Shown here: positions 41,112 to 49,590 of the stretch, in pieces
Layout of the letters: each line of letters opens with the position of its first letter
How positions within the stretch are numbered: the first letter of the stretch is position 1
Position numbers and translations under genes: made by a program
NCBI GenBank assembly: GCA_910585245.1
Contig: CAJUCO010000011.1
Location: forward strand, 1 to 61,052
Length of the DNA: 61,052 bases
Direction of reading: 5' to 3'
Source of the DNA: an uncultured Oscillibacter sp.
GTDB lineage: Bacteria > Bacillota > Clostridia > Oscillospirales > Oscillospiraceae
The notes under the pieces: model-generated
What the model was told of the DNA's origin: nothing
Seen by the model: only the letters and a program-made list of their open reading frames with translations
Databases searched by the model: none

Positions 41112-42053
41112 ATGCTGGAGAATTTCCTGGTGGCCCTGCGGGTGGTTTTGCCCATGGCGTTGTTGATGGCCCTGGGAGTGGGCGTCCGGACGGTGGGCGT
41201 CATCGACCGGACCACCATGCGGAGCGTGGACAAGTTGACGTTCCGGCTGTTTATGCCGGTGTTGCTGTTCAAAAACATCTATGAGACGGACCTCTCCCAG
41301 AGCTTCCACCCCAAGGAGGTTCTCTTTGCCGCCCTGGCTCTGGCGGCGCTGTTCCCCCTGGCGTTGCTTCTGCCCCGGCGGCTGGAGCCGGACCAGAGCA
41401 AGGCCGCCGCCATGGGGCAGGCGATGATGCGGACAAACTACATTCTCTTTGGCATCGCCGTGGCGGAGTCCATCTATGGCGAGGGGAACGTGGGCGTCGT
41501 GGCGCTACTGGGGGCGGTGGTGGTGCCCCTGACCAACGCCTTCAGCGTTGTTATTTTGGAGATGGGACGCTCCGGCAGAGCGGACCCGGCGCGACTGCTG
41601 CTGTCCATCTTGAAAAACCCCATGGTTTTGGCCACGTTGGCGGCTTTGGCCCTGATGGCGGCGCCCTTCCGCCTTCCGGAGCTTTTGTGGGACGTGGTGC
41701 GGGACGTGGCGGGAGTCACTACTACGATCAGTTTCATCTCTCTGGGAATCAGCCTGGATTTGGGAGAGGCCCGGGCCAACCGCCGGCCGTTGCTGTTGGG
41801 GACGGTCCTTCGGATGGGTTTGGTGCCGCTAATGTTTCTGCCCCTCTCCGTGGCGCTGGGCTTTCGGGGACAGAGCTTGTGCGGCTTGATGGTTCTCTTT
41901 GCCGCGCCCACCGCTGTGGCCTCCTACCCCATGGCGGTTGCCATGGGGGCCGATGGCCCTTTGGCCGGGCAGCTGGTTTGCGCCACCACGGTGCTGTCAG
42001 TCATTACCATGTTTTGCGATACCCTTCTTTTTCGAAGTCTGGGCCTGCTGTGA
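41112..42053 (+). CDS. AEC family (auxin efflux carrier type) transporter
   Basis: The 313-residue protein has about 10 membrane helices in two five-helix halves, as in bacterial AEC carriers. These often export or exchange malate, malonate or other organic acids. Features include VLPMALLMALGVGVR at the N-terminus, MRSVDKLTFRLFMPVLLFKNIYE in the first half and the conserved polar GQAMMRTNYILFGIAVAESIYG region. It ends the catabolic cluster and may move an acid product or alternative substrate. AAGGAG lies upstream of the start, and the gap to the VOC gene is 40 bp, so the two are co-transcribed. Confidence 0.88.
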   Translation: MLENFLVALRVVLPMALLMALGVGVRTVGVIDRTTMRSVDKLTFRLFMPVLLFKNIYETDLSQSFHPKEVLFAALALAALFPLALLLPRRLEPDQSKAAAMGQAMMRTNYILFGIAVAESIYGEGNVGVVALLGAVVVPLTNAFSVVILEMGRSGRADPARLLLSILKNPMVLATLAALALMAAPFRLPELLWDVVRDVAGVTTTISFISLGISLDLGEARANRRPLLLGTVLRMGLVPLMFLPLSVALGFRGQSLCGLMVLFAAPTAVASYPMAVAMGADGPLAGQLVCATTVLSVITMFCDTLLFRSLGLL

Positions 42054-42070
42054 CAGGAATCGCCAAGTGG

Positions 42071-42116
42071 AAAAGCAGGGACCTCCGAGCGGCAATGCCG
42101 GGGGTCCCTGCTTTTT
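42071..42116 (+). terminator. Terminator after the AEC transporter gene
   Basis: AAAAGCAGGGACC (42071-42083) pairs with GGTCCCTGCTTTT across a 19-base loop, ending in TTTTT. Confidence 0.85.
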
Positions 42117-42149
42117 ATCTGAAGGAGAAGCGCTGGAGAAGGGGGAAGG

Positions 42150-43040
42150 CTATTTGTAAAACGTGTGGATATAGTCCTCCACGTCTTTGCGGCTACCCTG
42201 GAAGGGACCGGGGGTCTCCATCTTCAAGGAGACCAGGGCTGTGCAGTACAGCAGGGCTTCCTCTATCCCCGCCCGCTGGCGTTCCGTAATGTACCCGGCA
42301 AAGGTGGTGTCCCCCCGTCCGGTGCGGCCGGAGAGGTTCCGGGCCTTGATGGGGCAGGTGTAAATCTCCCTTCCGTCATAGGCCAGCACCTCCGTGTTGT
42401 GGGTGATCAGCACCTCCTTGGCCCCCCAGCTGTGGAGCAGCTTCGCCGCCTCCGCCCGGTCGGTGAGGCCGGTGAGGATTTCCGCCTCCGCCGCGTCGGT
42501 TTTCAAATAGTCGATGTAGGGAAGATAGGTCTTTTTCTCCGCCCAATCGTGGAAGGCCATGGTTTGGTCCGCCTCCACGTGCCGGAGCAGGCACTGAACG
42601 TCCACCGCCACCTTTCCCCGCTCCGCCGCCTGGGCGAAGAGGGGGCCGTCAAAGTCCCCGTAGACCAGTCCGGCAAAGTGATAGAGTTTCGTCTCGATGT
42701 CCGGGAGTTCCTCGAAGCGGAAGGGATCGCACACCCCCATAGAGGTGCAGGCCCGTGTTTCCTTGTCCGCTGTGAAATACTGGTTGCGGATGGAACAGGT
42801 GGAGGCGGAGGGCTTCCAGTACACGCTGGCTCCGGAGCCCTGAAACCGGTTTTCCACGTCGGCGTCGGCGGGGTTCAGCTTGGTGAAGACCGCCGTTTTG
42901 TTCCCGCTTTTCGCCGCCGCGAAACCGGAGGCCACCACGGCCCCGCCGATTTCCCTGCGCTCGTTGCCCAGATAGTCGATGTTGTGGTCCAAGGAGACCG
43001 GACCCACGACCAGAACATCGTATGCGCTGCGCCCGGTCAC
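42150..43040 (-). CDS. PfkB family carbohydrate kinase
   Basis: The 296-residue protein starts YDVLVVGPVSLDHNIDYLGNERREIGGAVVASGFAAAKSG, the PfkB N-terminal substrate region, and carries the C-terminal catalytic motif GRTGRGDTTFAGY (about residue 250, Asp as base). PfkB kinases phosphorylate sugars, nucleosides or inositols. It is the last gene of an operon with an ABC importer and an EEP-type phosphodiesterase, so it may phosphorylate the sugar or polyol freed by that enzyme. Its ATG overlaps the stop codon of the transporter ATPase gene by four bases (ATGA), showing translational coupling. The closest functional subgroup cannot be told by eye. Confidence 0.88.
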   Translation of the reverse strand: MTGRSAYDVLVVGPVSLDHNIDYLGNERREIGGAVVASGFAAAKSGNKTAVFTKLNPADADVENRFQGSGASVYWKPSASTCSIRNQYFTADKETRACTSMGVCDPFRFEELPDIETKLYHFAGLVYGDFDGPLFAQAAERGKVAVDVQCLLRHVEADQTMAFHDWAEKKTYLPYIDYLKTDAAEAEILTGLTDRAEAAKLLHSWGAKEVLITHNTEVLAYDGREIYTCPIKARNLSGRTGRGDTTFAGYITERQRAGIEEALLYCTALVSLKMETPGPFQGSRKDVEDYIHTFYK

Positions 43041-44155
43041 TTCAGTACCCGCACACAGCGGTCGATCAAAGACATATGAACCTGGTCGCCCACCTCAAAC
43101 CTGCGGGTCAGCTGGGGATTGTAAACCTCCACGATGATGGGGGACTGACCGAGCATGACCTCGTATTCCACTTTGGCCCCGTAATAAGTGGCTCTGGAGA
43201 CGGTGCCGGGGAGAGGTCCGTCCTGGCCGGAAAGTTCGATGGACTCCGGGCGCACGGTCAGGCAGCAGCCGCTGTCCTTTTCCACGCCCTCCATCTTGCC
43301 AGGGGCGGGAATGGAGAAGGTGTGCCCGCCGATTTCCACCAGGGCGGCCTCGCCGTCCCGGCCCCGGAAAACGCCGTCAATAAAGTTGGCTTTGCCGATG
43401 AAGTTTGCCACAAAACGGCTGTTTGGCTGCTCGTAGATCTCTGTGGGGGAGCCCTGCTGGCAGATGACGCCGTCCTTCATGATAACCACCCGGTCGGAAA
43501 TGGCCATGGCCTCCGACTGGTCGTGAGTGACATACAAAGAGGTGATGCCCAGGCGCTTTTGGAGGGCCCGGAGCTCATCCCGCATACTCTCCCGGAGCTT
43601 GGCGTCCAGGTTGCTCAGAGGCTCGTCGAAAAGCAGCACGCTGGGCTCGATGACCACGGCTCGGGCCAGGGCCACCCGCTGCTGCTGGCCGCCGGAGAGC
43701 TGGTTGGGGAAGCGCTTTTCCATGCCGCCCAGCTGCATCAGCTCCACCACGTCGTTGGTGCGGCGGATGATTTCGTCTTGGGGGCACTTCGCTACCCGCA
43801 AACCATAGGCGATGTTCTCCCAGATATTCATGTGGGGGAAGAGGGCGTAGCTCTGGAAGACCATGGAGATGCCCCGCTTGTTGGGGGGGACTTTGGCCAC
43901 GTCCCGCTGGCCGATGAACACATTTCCGCTGGTGGGATACTCGAAGCCGGAGATCATCCGCAGCGTGGTGGTCTTTCCGCAGCCGGAGGGGCCTAGCAGC
44001 GTCACCATCTCGCCGTCCTGAATTTCCAGGTTGATCTTGTCCACGGCAACGAAGTCCTTGCCGGTGTCCGGCTGCTGGAAGATTTTGGTCACATCTTTTA
44101 AAATCACGCTGGAGCTCTTTTTGTTGAAGGCCAGCTTTTCACTCTGATTGCTCAT
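43037..44155 (-). CDS. ABC importer ATPase (PotA/FbpC type)
   Basis: The 372-residue ATPase has Walker A GPSGCGKTT near residue 59, Q-loop MVFQSYALFPHMNIWENIAYGL, signature LSGGQQQRVALARAV, Walker B VLLFDEPLSNLDAKLR and a switch His in YVTHDQSEA. A C-terminal TOBE-like domain of about 120 residues follows, which is usual for the spermidine/putrescine, ferric iron and 2-aminoethylphosphonate importers. Its start overlaps the permease stop (ATGA). It powers the transporter formed by the fused permease and binding lipoprotein encoded upstream. Confidence 0.95.
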   Translation of the reverse strand: MSNQSEKLAFNKKSSSVILKDVTKIFQQPDTGKDFVAVDKINLEIQDGEMVTLLGPSGCGKTTTLRMISGFEYPTSGNVFIGQRDVAKVPPNKRGISMVFQSYALFPHMNIWENIAYGLRVAKCPQDEIIRRTNDVVELMQLGGMEKRFPNQLSGGQQQRVALARAVVIEPSVLLFDEPLSNLDAKLRESMRDELRALQKRLGITSLYVTHDQSEAMAISDRVVIMKDGVICQQGSPTEIYEQPNSRFVANFIGKANFIDGVFRGRDGEAALVEIGGHTFSIPAPGKMEGVEKDSGCCLTVRPESIELSGQDGPLPGTVSRATYYGAKVEYEVMLGQSPIIVEVYNPQLTRRFEVGDQVHMSLIDRCVRVLK

Positions 44156-45903
44156 TTCGTTCCCTCCGTTTTCTGAGACTGGACCGCGTTTTTGGCCTGG
44201 GGCACCATGGAGCGGGGCGCCAGCAGAAGGTTGATGACGCCGTTAAAGATGCCGATGAACACCAGCAAAATCACCACCATCATGGTGACGAAGGCGGCGG
44301 CCTGGCTGTATTTCGCCTGATCGAACAGGGAGTAAATCTTGCTGGTCACCAGGTTCCACCGGGCGGAGACCAGGAAGATGACCGCGCTGACGGCGGTGAT
44401 GGCCTTGGTGAAGGAGTAGACAATACCGGAGAAAAAGGCGTTTCGCAGCATGGGCAGGGTAATGCGCCGGAAGGAGTAGCCGGTGTCCGCACCCAGAATG
44501 GTGGAGGCCTCCTCAATGGAATTGTCGATTTGCAGCAGCGTGGTGGTGCCGGACTCAATGGCCACGGGCATATTGCGGAAGGTAAAGACTATGACCAGGA
44601 TCGTGGCGGTGCCGGTGAGAATCAGGGGCTTGGTGTTGAAGGCCAGCACATAGCTGATGCCCAGCACCGTGCCGGGAACTGCGAACATCAACACGGAGGA
44701 CACCTCGATGAACCGCTTGCCATAGTAGCTCCGCTTGGCGGTGATATAGGCGATGACCATGCCGAAGAGGCCGCCGATGAGAGCGGAGATAAGCCCCAGA
44801 ACCATGGAGTTTTGCAGGCTGTCCCAGCCGTAGGCCAGGGCCTTTTTGTACTGCTCCAGGGTCAGCGTGTAGTCATAGCCCCAGGTCTTAATGAAAGAGC
44901 CGTAGATCACGCTGCCGTACAGCAGAATGATCACCGCCGCCACCAGCAGGCAAAAGACGAACAAGGGCCACTTAATATGGGGATCGTCGATGAGCTTTCG
45001 GGCCTGGGTGGGCTTGCCGGTGACGGTGACAAAGCTCTTTTTTCCCACCCAGTATTTATTGAAGAGATACGCGGCCACTGCAGGTAACAGCAGCAGCAGG
45101 GCCAGCACGGAGCCCTTTTGCATATCGTAGCTGCCGGTGATAATTTGATAAACCTCGATGGAGAGGGTGGAGAACTCGCCGCCGATGGTGGCGGGGTTGG
45201 AAAAGTCCTCCAGAGACTGGATGAACACCAGCAAACAGCCGGAGATAATGCCCGGCAGGGACAAAGGGAAGGTCACCGTCCAGAAGGTGTGCCAGCGGCT
45301 GGCGCCCATGTTGCAGGCGGCGTCCTCCACAGAGGCGTCGATGCTGGAGAGAATACCGGAGAGGGTCAGGTATGCCACCGGGAAAAAGCTGATGACCTGA
45401 ACCACCACCAGACTTCCCATGCCATAGACGTTGTTGCCGGTGATGCCCAGCAGGGTTTTGGTGATGAAGCCCTGCTTGCCAAAGAGAAAGATGATGGACA
45501 AGGACAAAATAAAGGGCGGAGACAAAATGGGCAACGTGGCGATGGTCTTTAAAAACCGCTTGCCGGGGACGTTGGTGCGGGTGATGGTATAGGCGAATAT
45601 GTAGCCGATAAACGTGGACAGAACGGATACCACCAGCCCCAGCAGCATGGTGCGGCCAAATACCTGTAGATAGCGGGAGGTGGAGAGAATTGTCCCCAGG
45701 TTTGCCAGGGAGAAATTGCCCTCCGCGTCGGTGAGGCTGAAGATCAGGATTTTGAGCAGGGGATAGATGACGAACAGAAGCAGCAGCAAAATTGTGAGGA
45801 CCACCGCCGCCAGCAAAATGGGCTGGCGCAGGATCATCTTCGTCTCGTTCAGCTTCTTCAACCGGGCGGCGCTTTTGCCGCCCGCGCCGGCGGAATTTGC
45901 CAT
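44152..45903 (-). CDS. Fused ABC importer permease (FbpB/ThiP-like)
   Basis: The 583-residue protein has 12 predicted helices in two homologous halves, each with a binding-protein-dependent transport motif (EAA-like loops ASVEDAACNMGASRWHTFWTVTFPLSLPG near residue 205 and SIEEASTILGADTGYSFRRITLPML near 470). Fusion of both permease domains is typical of ferric-iron, thiamine and 2-aminoethylphosphonate transporters. It makes the membrane channel for the ATPase and binding protein in this operon. GGAGGGACCCACT lies before the ATG. A stem-loop separates it from the binding-protein gene. Confidence 0.93.
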   Translation of the reverse strand: MANSAGAGGKSAARLKKLNETKMILRQPILLAAVVLTILLLLLFVIYPLLKILIFSLTDAEGNFSLANLGTILSTSRYLQVFGRTMLLGLVVSVLSTFIGYIFAYTITRTNVPGKRFLKTIATLPILSPPFILSLSIIFLFGKQGFITKTLLGITGNNVYGMGSLVVVQVISFFPVAYLTLSGILSSIDASVEDAACNMGASRWHTFWTVTFPLSLPGIISGCLLVFIQSLEDFSNPATIGGEFSTLSIEVYQIITGSYDMQKGSVLALLLLLPAVAAYLFNKYWVGKKSFVTVTGKPTQARKLIDDPHIKWPLFVFCLLVAAVIILLYGSVIYGSFIKTWGYDYTLTLEQYKKALAYGWDSLQNSMVLGLISALIGGLFGMVIAYITAKRSYYGKRFIEVSSVLMFAVPGTVLGISYVLAFNTKPLILTGTATILVIVFTFRNMPVAIESGTTTLLQIDNSIEEASTILGADTGYSFRRITLPMLRNAFFSGIVYSFTKAITAVSAVIFLVSARWNLVTSKIYSLFDQAKYSQAAAFVTMMVVILLVFIGIFNGVINLLLAPRSMVPQAKNAVQSQKTEGTK

Positions 45904-45942
45904 AGTGGGTCCCTCCTGTGCAGTTTGTGGGTGGTCTTTTGA

Positions 45943-45980
45943 GACGGGGCCTCCCCCCCGGCAAGGAGGGGAGGCCCGTC
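45943..45980 (-). terminator. Attenuating hairpin between binding protein and permease
   Basis: On the minus strand the GACGGGCCTCCCC arm pairs with GGGGAGGCCCCGTC, followed by a TCTCAAAAG tract. A second short stem, GCGGG-TTT-CCCGC, lies at 45988-46000. Such hairpins usually keep binding-protein mRNA in excess of permease mRNA. Confidence 0.6.
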
Positions 45981-46011
45981 ATACGGGGCGGGAAACCCGC
46001 CTGCTACCAGC

Positions 46012-47115
46012 TTACTCCTTGGGAGCGCTGGCGATCTTCTCTTCGAACTGGTTGCAGTAGTCGGACTTGGCTCCGGCGGCCCAGACGGCGTCGTATTCAA
46101 TGACCTCCACCTGGTCCAGGGTCACCAGACCCTCGGCCACGGCGGCGTTGGTGTTGGTGGGGACCCGGAAGGAGTTGTTCTCCGCGTACAGGCCCTGGCC
46201 CTTTTCCGAGCACATCCAGTCGATGAACAGCTTGGCGTTTTCCATTTCCTCCGCCTTGCCGCCCTTGATAAGAGCGGTGGCGCCCACTTCGTAGCCGGTG
46301 CCGTCGGAGGGGAAGGACAGCTCAATGGGATAGCCCTCGGCGGTAGGCTGAAGCCCGTCGTGGGAGAAGGTCAAGGCGATGGCGGATTCGCCCATGGCCA
46401 CGGCGTTGGGAGCCGCGGCGCCGGACTTGGTGTACTGGGACATATTGTTGTTCAGCTGGCCCAGATACTCCCAGACCTGGTCGTCGCCCTTGAGCTGAAC
46501 CAGAGTGGCCAGGACGGTGTAGGCGGTGCCGGAGGTGGCGGGGTGGGCCATGATGACCTCACCCTTGAACTCGGGCTTGAGAAGCTCTTCCCAGCTGGCG
46601 GGATAGGACAGGCCCTTGTCGGCAAACCACTCTTTGTTGCAGGCAAAGGCGATGCAGCCCACATAGATGGGGTTCCAGGTGCCGGTGGGGTCGATGTAGG
46701 ACGCGGGGGTGTTGCTCAGCTCCGGGGACTGATAGGGTTCCAGCAGGCCCTTTTCCACGGCGGCAATATAGTTGTCGGTGGAGCCGCCGAACATCAGCGT
46801 GGCCTGGGGGTTTTCCTTCTCGGCCTCCACACGGGTGAGCATCTCACCGGCGGAGAGGCGGATGTAGTTGACCTTGATGCCGGTTTCCTTTTCAAATTCG
46901 TTGAAGTAGTACACTACCTCGGCCTCGGGGAAGGCGGTGTAGACGGTGAGCTCTTTGCTTCCGGAGGAGGCCGGGGGCTCCTGAGTTCCGGAGCTGTCGC
47001 CGCCGGAGGGAGTCTGCTGAGCGCCGCCGTCGTTTCCGCCGCCGCAGGCGGCCAGGGCCAGCAACATCACGGTGGCCAGCAGCATTGCAAGGACGCGCTT
47101 GGTAGTCTTCTTCAT
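46012..47115 (-). CDS. ABC importer substrate-binding lipoprotein (FbpA/PotD-like)
   Basis: The 367-residue protein has a lipoprotein signal peptide (VLAMLLATVMLLALAACGGG, cysteine near residue 22) and a Gly/Ser/Gln-rich linker. A type II periplasmic-binding fold follows, from LTVYTAFPEAEVVYYFNEFEKETGIKV to the FIDWMCSEKGQ block near 315. This order is that of iron(III)- and phosphonate-type binding proteins (extracellular solute-binding family 1). The tyrosine pair of ferric binding proteins is not obvious, so an organic ligand, such as a phosphorylated sugar or phosphodiester, is more likely (inference from the EEP and PfkB neighbours). AAGGAG precedes the start at 47115. Confidence 0.92.
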   Translation of the reverse strand: MKKTTKRVLAMLLATVMLLALAACGGGNDGGAQQTPSGGDSSGTQEPPASSGSKELTVYTAFPEAEVVYYFNEFEKETGIKVNYIRLSAGEMLTRVEAEKENPQATLMFGGSTDNYIAAVEKGLLEPYQSPELSNTPASYIDPTGTWNPIYVGCIAFACNKEWFADKGLSYPASWEELLKPEFKGEVIMAHPATSGTAYTVLATLVQLKGDDQVWEYLGQLNNNMSQYTKSGAAAPNAVAMGESAIALTFSHDGLQPTAEGYPIELSFPSDGTGYEVGATALIKGGKAEEMENAKLFIDWMCSEKGQGLYAENNSFRVPTNTNAAVAEGLVTLDQVEVIEYDAVWAAGAKSDYCNQFEEKIASAPKE

Positions 47116-47188
47116 GGTTCGTTTCTCCTTTTCATTCAATATAGGGGTGTATACGTACCCATGCCGCCGCATGGAGGGGATATGAAGT

Positions 47189-48223
47189 TCAGTCCGGCCG
47201 GCACAGGGCCCAGATTGCATTGTGGTCCGACAGTTCCGGGCCGGAGAAGGCCGCCAGCGCCGAACCGGGACGGGCGTAGGTCAGGTCCTCCCGGGCGGTG
47301 GAGACCATGCGGCTGCCTGTAGAGGAGACGCCCTTGAGCAAAATCCAGTCCAGACGCAAAGGGAGGAAGTCTCCTCCCGGCAGAGGCTTACGCCGGGTCA
47401 GGCAAGGCTCCTCCGGGACGATCCGGTACCCCGCCTCTGCCGCCATGGGCAACAGCTCCTCGTACTGGAACACATCTTCCAGACACCTGCGGCGAAGCTC
47501 CGGGCTTCCGGCGATGTCTCCAATGTCCTCTTTGTCCCGGCCGTCGAAGGTGTTGGTGTTCAAATCGCCCCCCAGAATCAGGGGCATACCGGGAAGCTCC
47601 CGCTCCACGGCCTCCAAAATGGCCTCCATCTGAAGCCGGCGGCCCTGGCCGTGGGTGCGGTTTTCCAGGTGAATGGACACGGCCCCCAGAGGCCGCCCGC
47701 CGATGTCCAGCTCCGCGAAGACGGCCAGACGGCCCCCGATGCGCTTTTGCCGGTCGAAGTACCAGTTGTATTGCTCCGGCAGGCGGATGACTCCTGCCCG
47801 GCGGATGGGCCAGCGGGAGAACACAGCGTTGCCGTGGAAGCCCTTTTCGTTCTCGTCGTTTACCAGCTCGATGAACTCCAGCCCCCAGGCGTAGTTCAAT
47901 CCAAAGGCCGCCGCCAGCTCCCGGGCGGTGTTTTTGTTCCCGGACCGGGCGCAGCCGTCGTCCAGCTCGTTGGCAAGAATCAGATCGAAGGGTTGAATGT
48001 CCGGACAGTCCCGGAGAAATTCCTGAATTTCCGCCAGATGGACGCCCCGCTCCATGTTGAACATCAGCACGCCCAAGGCCTCCGGGACGGTTTGGGGCGG
48101 TGAGACGAAATTGTCGGTCTCCGCCTCCCCGAACTGGGGAATTTGGGCCATGACCTCCTTTTGGGAACGCTGTTCCAAAAGCGCCCCCAGGGCTTTGCGC
48201 TCTTCCAGTGGGATTTTCCGCAT
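47189..48223 (-). CDS. Endonuclease/exonuclease/phosphatase (EEP) family hydrolase
   Basis: The 344-residue protein has EEP-fold motifs: FNMERGVHLAEIQEFL near residue 50 (metal-binding Glu), LANELDDGCARSG near 80, VSIHLENRTH near 195, GGDLNTNTFDGRD near 230 (catalytic Asp/Asn) and the closing ELSDHNAIWA (His). It should hydrolyse phosphodiesters or phosphomonoesters; relatives include sphingomyelinases, inositol phosphatases and nucleases. No signal peptide is seen, so it works on an internalised substrate. AGGAG lies 8 bases before ATG 48223, and the LacI gene ends 5 bp upstream, so the repressor leads this operon. Confidence 0.86.
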   Translation of the reverse strand: MRKIPLEERKALGALLEQRSQKEVMAQIPQFGEAETDNFVSPPQTVPEALGVLMFNMERGVHLAEIQEFLRDCPDIQPFDLILANELDDGCARSGNKNTARELAAAFGLNYAWGLEFIELVNDENEKGFHGNAVFSRWPIRRAGVIRLPEQYNWYFDRQKRIGGRLAVFAELDIGGRPLGAVSIHLENRTHGQGRRLQMEAILEAVERELPGMPLILGGDLNTNTFDGRDKEDIGDIAGSPELRRRCLEDVFQYEELLPMAAEAGYRIVPEEPCLTRRKPLPGGDFLPLRLDWILLKGVSSTGSRMVSTAREDLTYARPGSALAAFSGPELSDHNAIWALCRPD

Positions 48224-48228
48224 GGCGT

Positions 48229-49242
48229 TCACTCCTTTTCCTCTTTTTTCCGGCAGGTGGAACGGATGATCAGCTCCGGTTGAAGGATGTCCGCCGTCCG
48301 CGTGTCCGCTCCGTTGATCTTCTCCAGTAATCGGTCCACCGCCAGTTGTCCCGCCTTGAACTTTTGCTGGGAGACGGTGGTCAGGCTCACTTGCGGAAGG
48401 CTTCCAAAGGCGAGATTGTCAAACCCGACAATGGAGAAGTCCTCCGGAGCCCGCAGGCCCAGAGATTCCGCCGCGTCCAGCACCCGCACCGTCACCATGT
48501 CGGAATAGGCGAGGATGGCGTCGGGCGGCTTTCCGGCCTGAAACAGAACCCTCGCCTGTTCGCCGCACCAGGAGAGCAGGCCGCTCTCGTCGCCTCTCCA
48601 TGTGATCTCCCGGCAAAGAAGGCCGTTTTGGGCCATGGACCTGCGGTACCCCGCCAGCCGCTGGGCCAAAACCCGGGAACTCTCCCGCCCGCCCAGAAAC
48701 ACAATATCCCGGTGTCCCAGAAGGTGGAGATATTGCGCCGCCTCATAAGCGCCCCGTTCGTTGTCCGCCTCCACAAAGCTGCACAGGGGTCCGTGGTTTC
48801 CCCCAAGATACACGCAGGGCGTGTTCCCCAACAGAGCCTTATGCTCCCCCTGAGAGGAGGGCGAGCAGGCGGTGATCAGCATCCCATCCACCTGATGGGA
48901 CAAGAGCTGGTCGATGGCGTCCAGCTCGTAGGACGGATTGTGCAGCGTGTTGATCAAAATGACCCGATAGCCCCGCTCCGCCGCGCGGCCCTCCATGGCT
49001 GTGCAGAGGGCGGAAAAATAGGGGTTGGAAATGTCCGGAACAATGATGCCAATGGTGTGGGTCTCATGGCCGGAAAGGCCCTTGGCCGTGATGTCAGGCA
49101 TATAGTTCAGCTTCGCGCAGGCATCCCGGACAGCCTGTTTTGTCCTGGAGCTGATGGCGGGATGGTCGTTTAGCGCCCGTGAGACCGTGGAGGTGCTGAC
49201 GCCCGCCAGAGCCGCGATATCTCGAACCGTTACTCGCTTCAT
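48229..49242 (-). CDS. LacI family repressor, first gene of the EEP-ABC-PfkB operon
   Basis: The 337-residue protein has the LacI HTH (VTVRDIAALAGVSTSTVSRALN at residues 4-25) with the hinge helix TAKGLSG. A sugar-binding periplasmic-type core follows (THTIGIIVPDISNPYFSAL to the C-terminus). The start at 49242 is preferred for the compact HTH; an upstream ATG at 49260 adds six residues. It is divergent from a second LacI gene and both share an intergenic region with two TGCAACCGTTT sites. It is the first gene of the operon that continues with the EEP hydrolase and importer, so autoregulation by the imported sugar or its derivative is probable. Confidence 0.93.
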   Translation of the reverse strand: MKRVTVRDIAALAGVSTSTVSRALNDHPAISSRTKQAVRDACAKLNYMPDITAKGLSGHETHTIGIIVPDISNPYFSALCTAMEGRAAERGYRVILINTLHNPSYELDAIDQLLSHQVDGMLITACSPSSQGEHKALLGNTPCVYLGGNHGPLCSFVEADNERGAYEAAQYLHLLGHRDIVFLGGRESSRVLAQRLAGYRRSMAQNGLLCREITWRGDESGLLSWCGEQARVLFQAGKPPDAILAYSDMVTVRVLDAAESLGLRAPEDFSIVGFDNLAFGSLPQVSLTTVSQQKFKAGQLAVDRLLEKINGADTRTADILQPELIIRSTCRKKEEKE

Positions 49243-49328
49243 AGCGCCACATTTCCCCATAACCCGTGGTTGCCGTCCGGCTGATTTCCTTGAAAAACGG
49301 AAATAAGTGCAACCGTTTTCTTGATATT

Positions 49329-49357
49329 AAAATAGCACAGAGATCGCGGCCCGTCAA
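49329..49357 (-). promoter_or_regulatory. Promoter of the minus-strand LacI/EEP/ABC/PfkB operon
   Basis: On the minus strand TTGACG (49352-49357) and TATTTT (49329-49334) are 17 bases apart. A LacI-type operator covers about +4 to +14. Confidence 0.7.
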
Positions 49358-49432
49358 TGCGAGCGTTCCATTTTCTGTGATAGTCCTAAAAACCGCCCAC
49401 GGTTTTTGTGCAAAAATGCCCTGCCTCCCACC

Positions 49433-49461
49433 TTGCCTTTTTGTGTATTTTCACCTATAAT
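49433..49461 (+). promoter_or_regulatory. Promoter of the plus-strand LacI gene
   Basis: TTGCCT (49433-49438) and TATAAT (49456-49461) are 17 bases apart. The leader would be about 120 nt and carries the second operator-like site. Confidence 0.7.
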
Positions 49462-49590
49462 GAGAAACATATCTCCAAGTACCTTCCCGGTTTTCTCGGC
49501 TCTTGCAATGCCTCGGGAAGAAAGAGCGGGTGCAGTGACAACGGAATGCGTGAGTTTATGCAACCGTTTAACAAAGGAGGCGAGGGACGT

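Larger units (their letters stand above)
49308..49569. promoter_or_regulatory. Two LacI-type operator-like sites in the divergent lacI-lacI gap
   Basis: TGCAACCGTTT occurs at 49308-49318, just downstream of the minus-strand -10, and again at 49559-49569, 21 bases upstream of the plus-strand LacI start. It resembles the LacI-family core NAANCGNTT. Both sites are well placed to repress the two genes. Confidence 0.6.

Noticed and set aside
46012..47115. Annotation as a ferric iron-binding protein
   Set aside because: The neighbours are an EEP hydrolase, PfkB kinase and LacI regulator, and the typical iron-binding tyrosine pair is not evident; only the general fold is supported.
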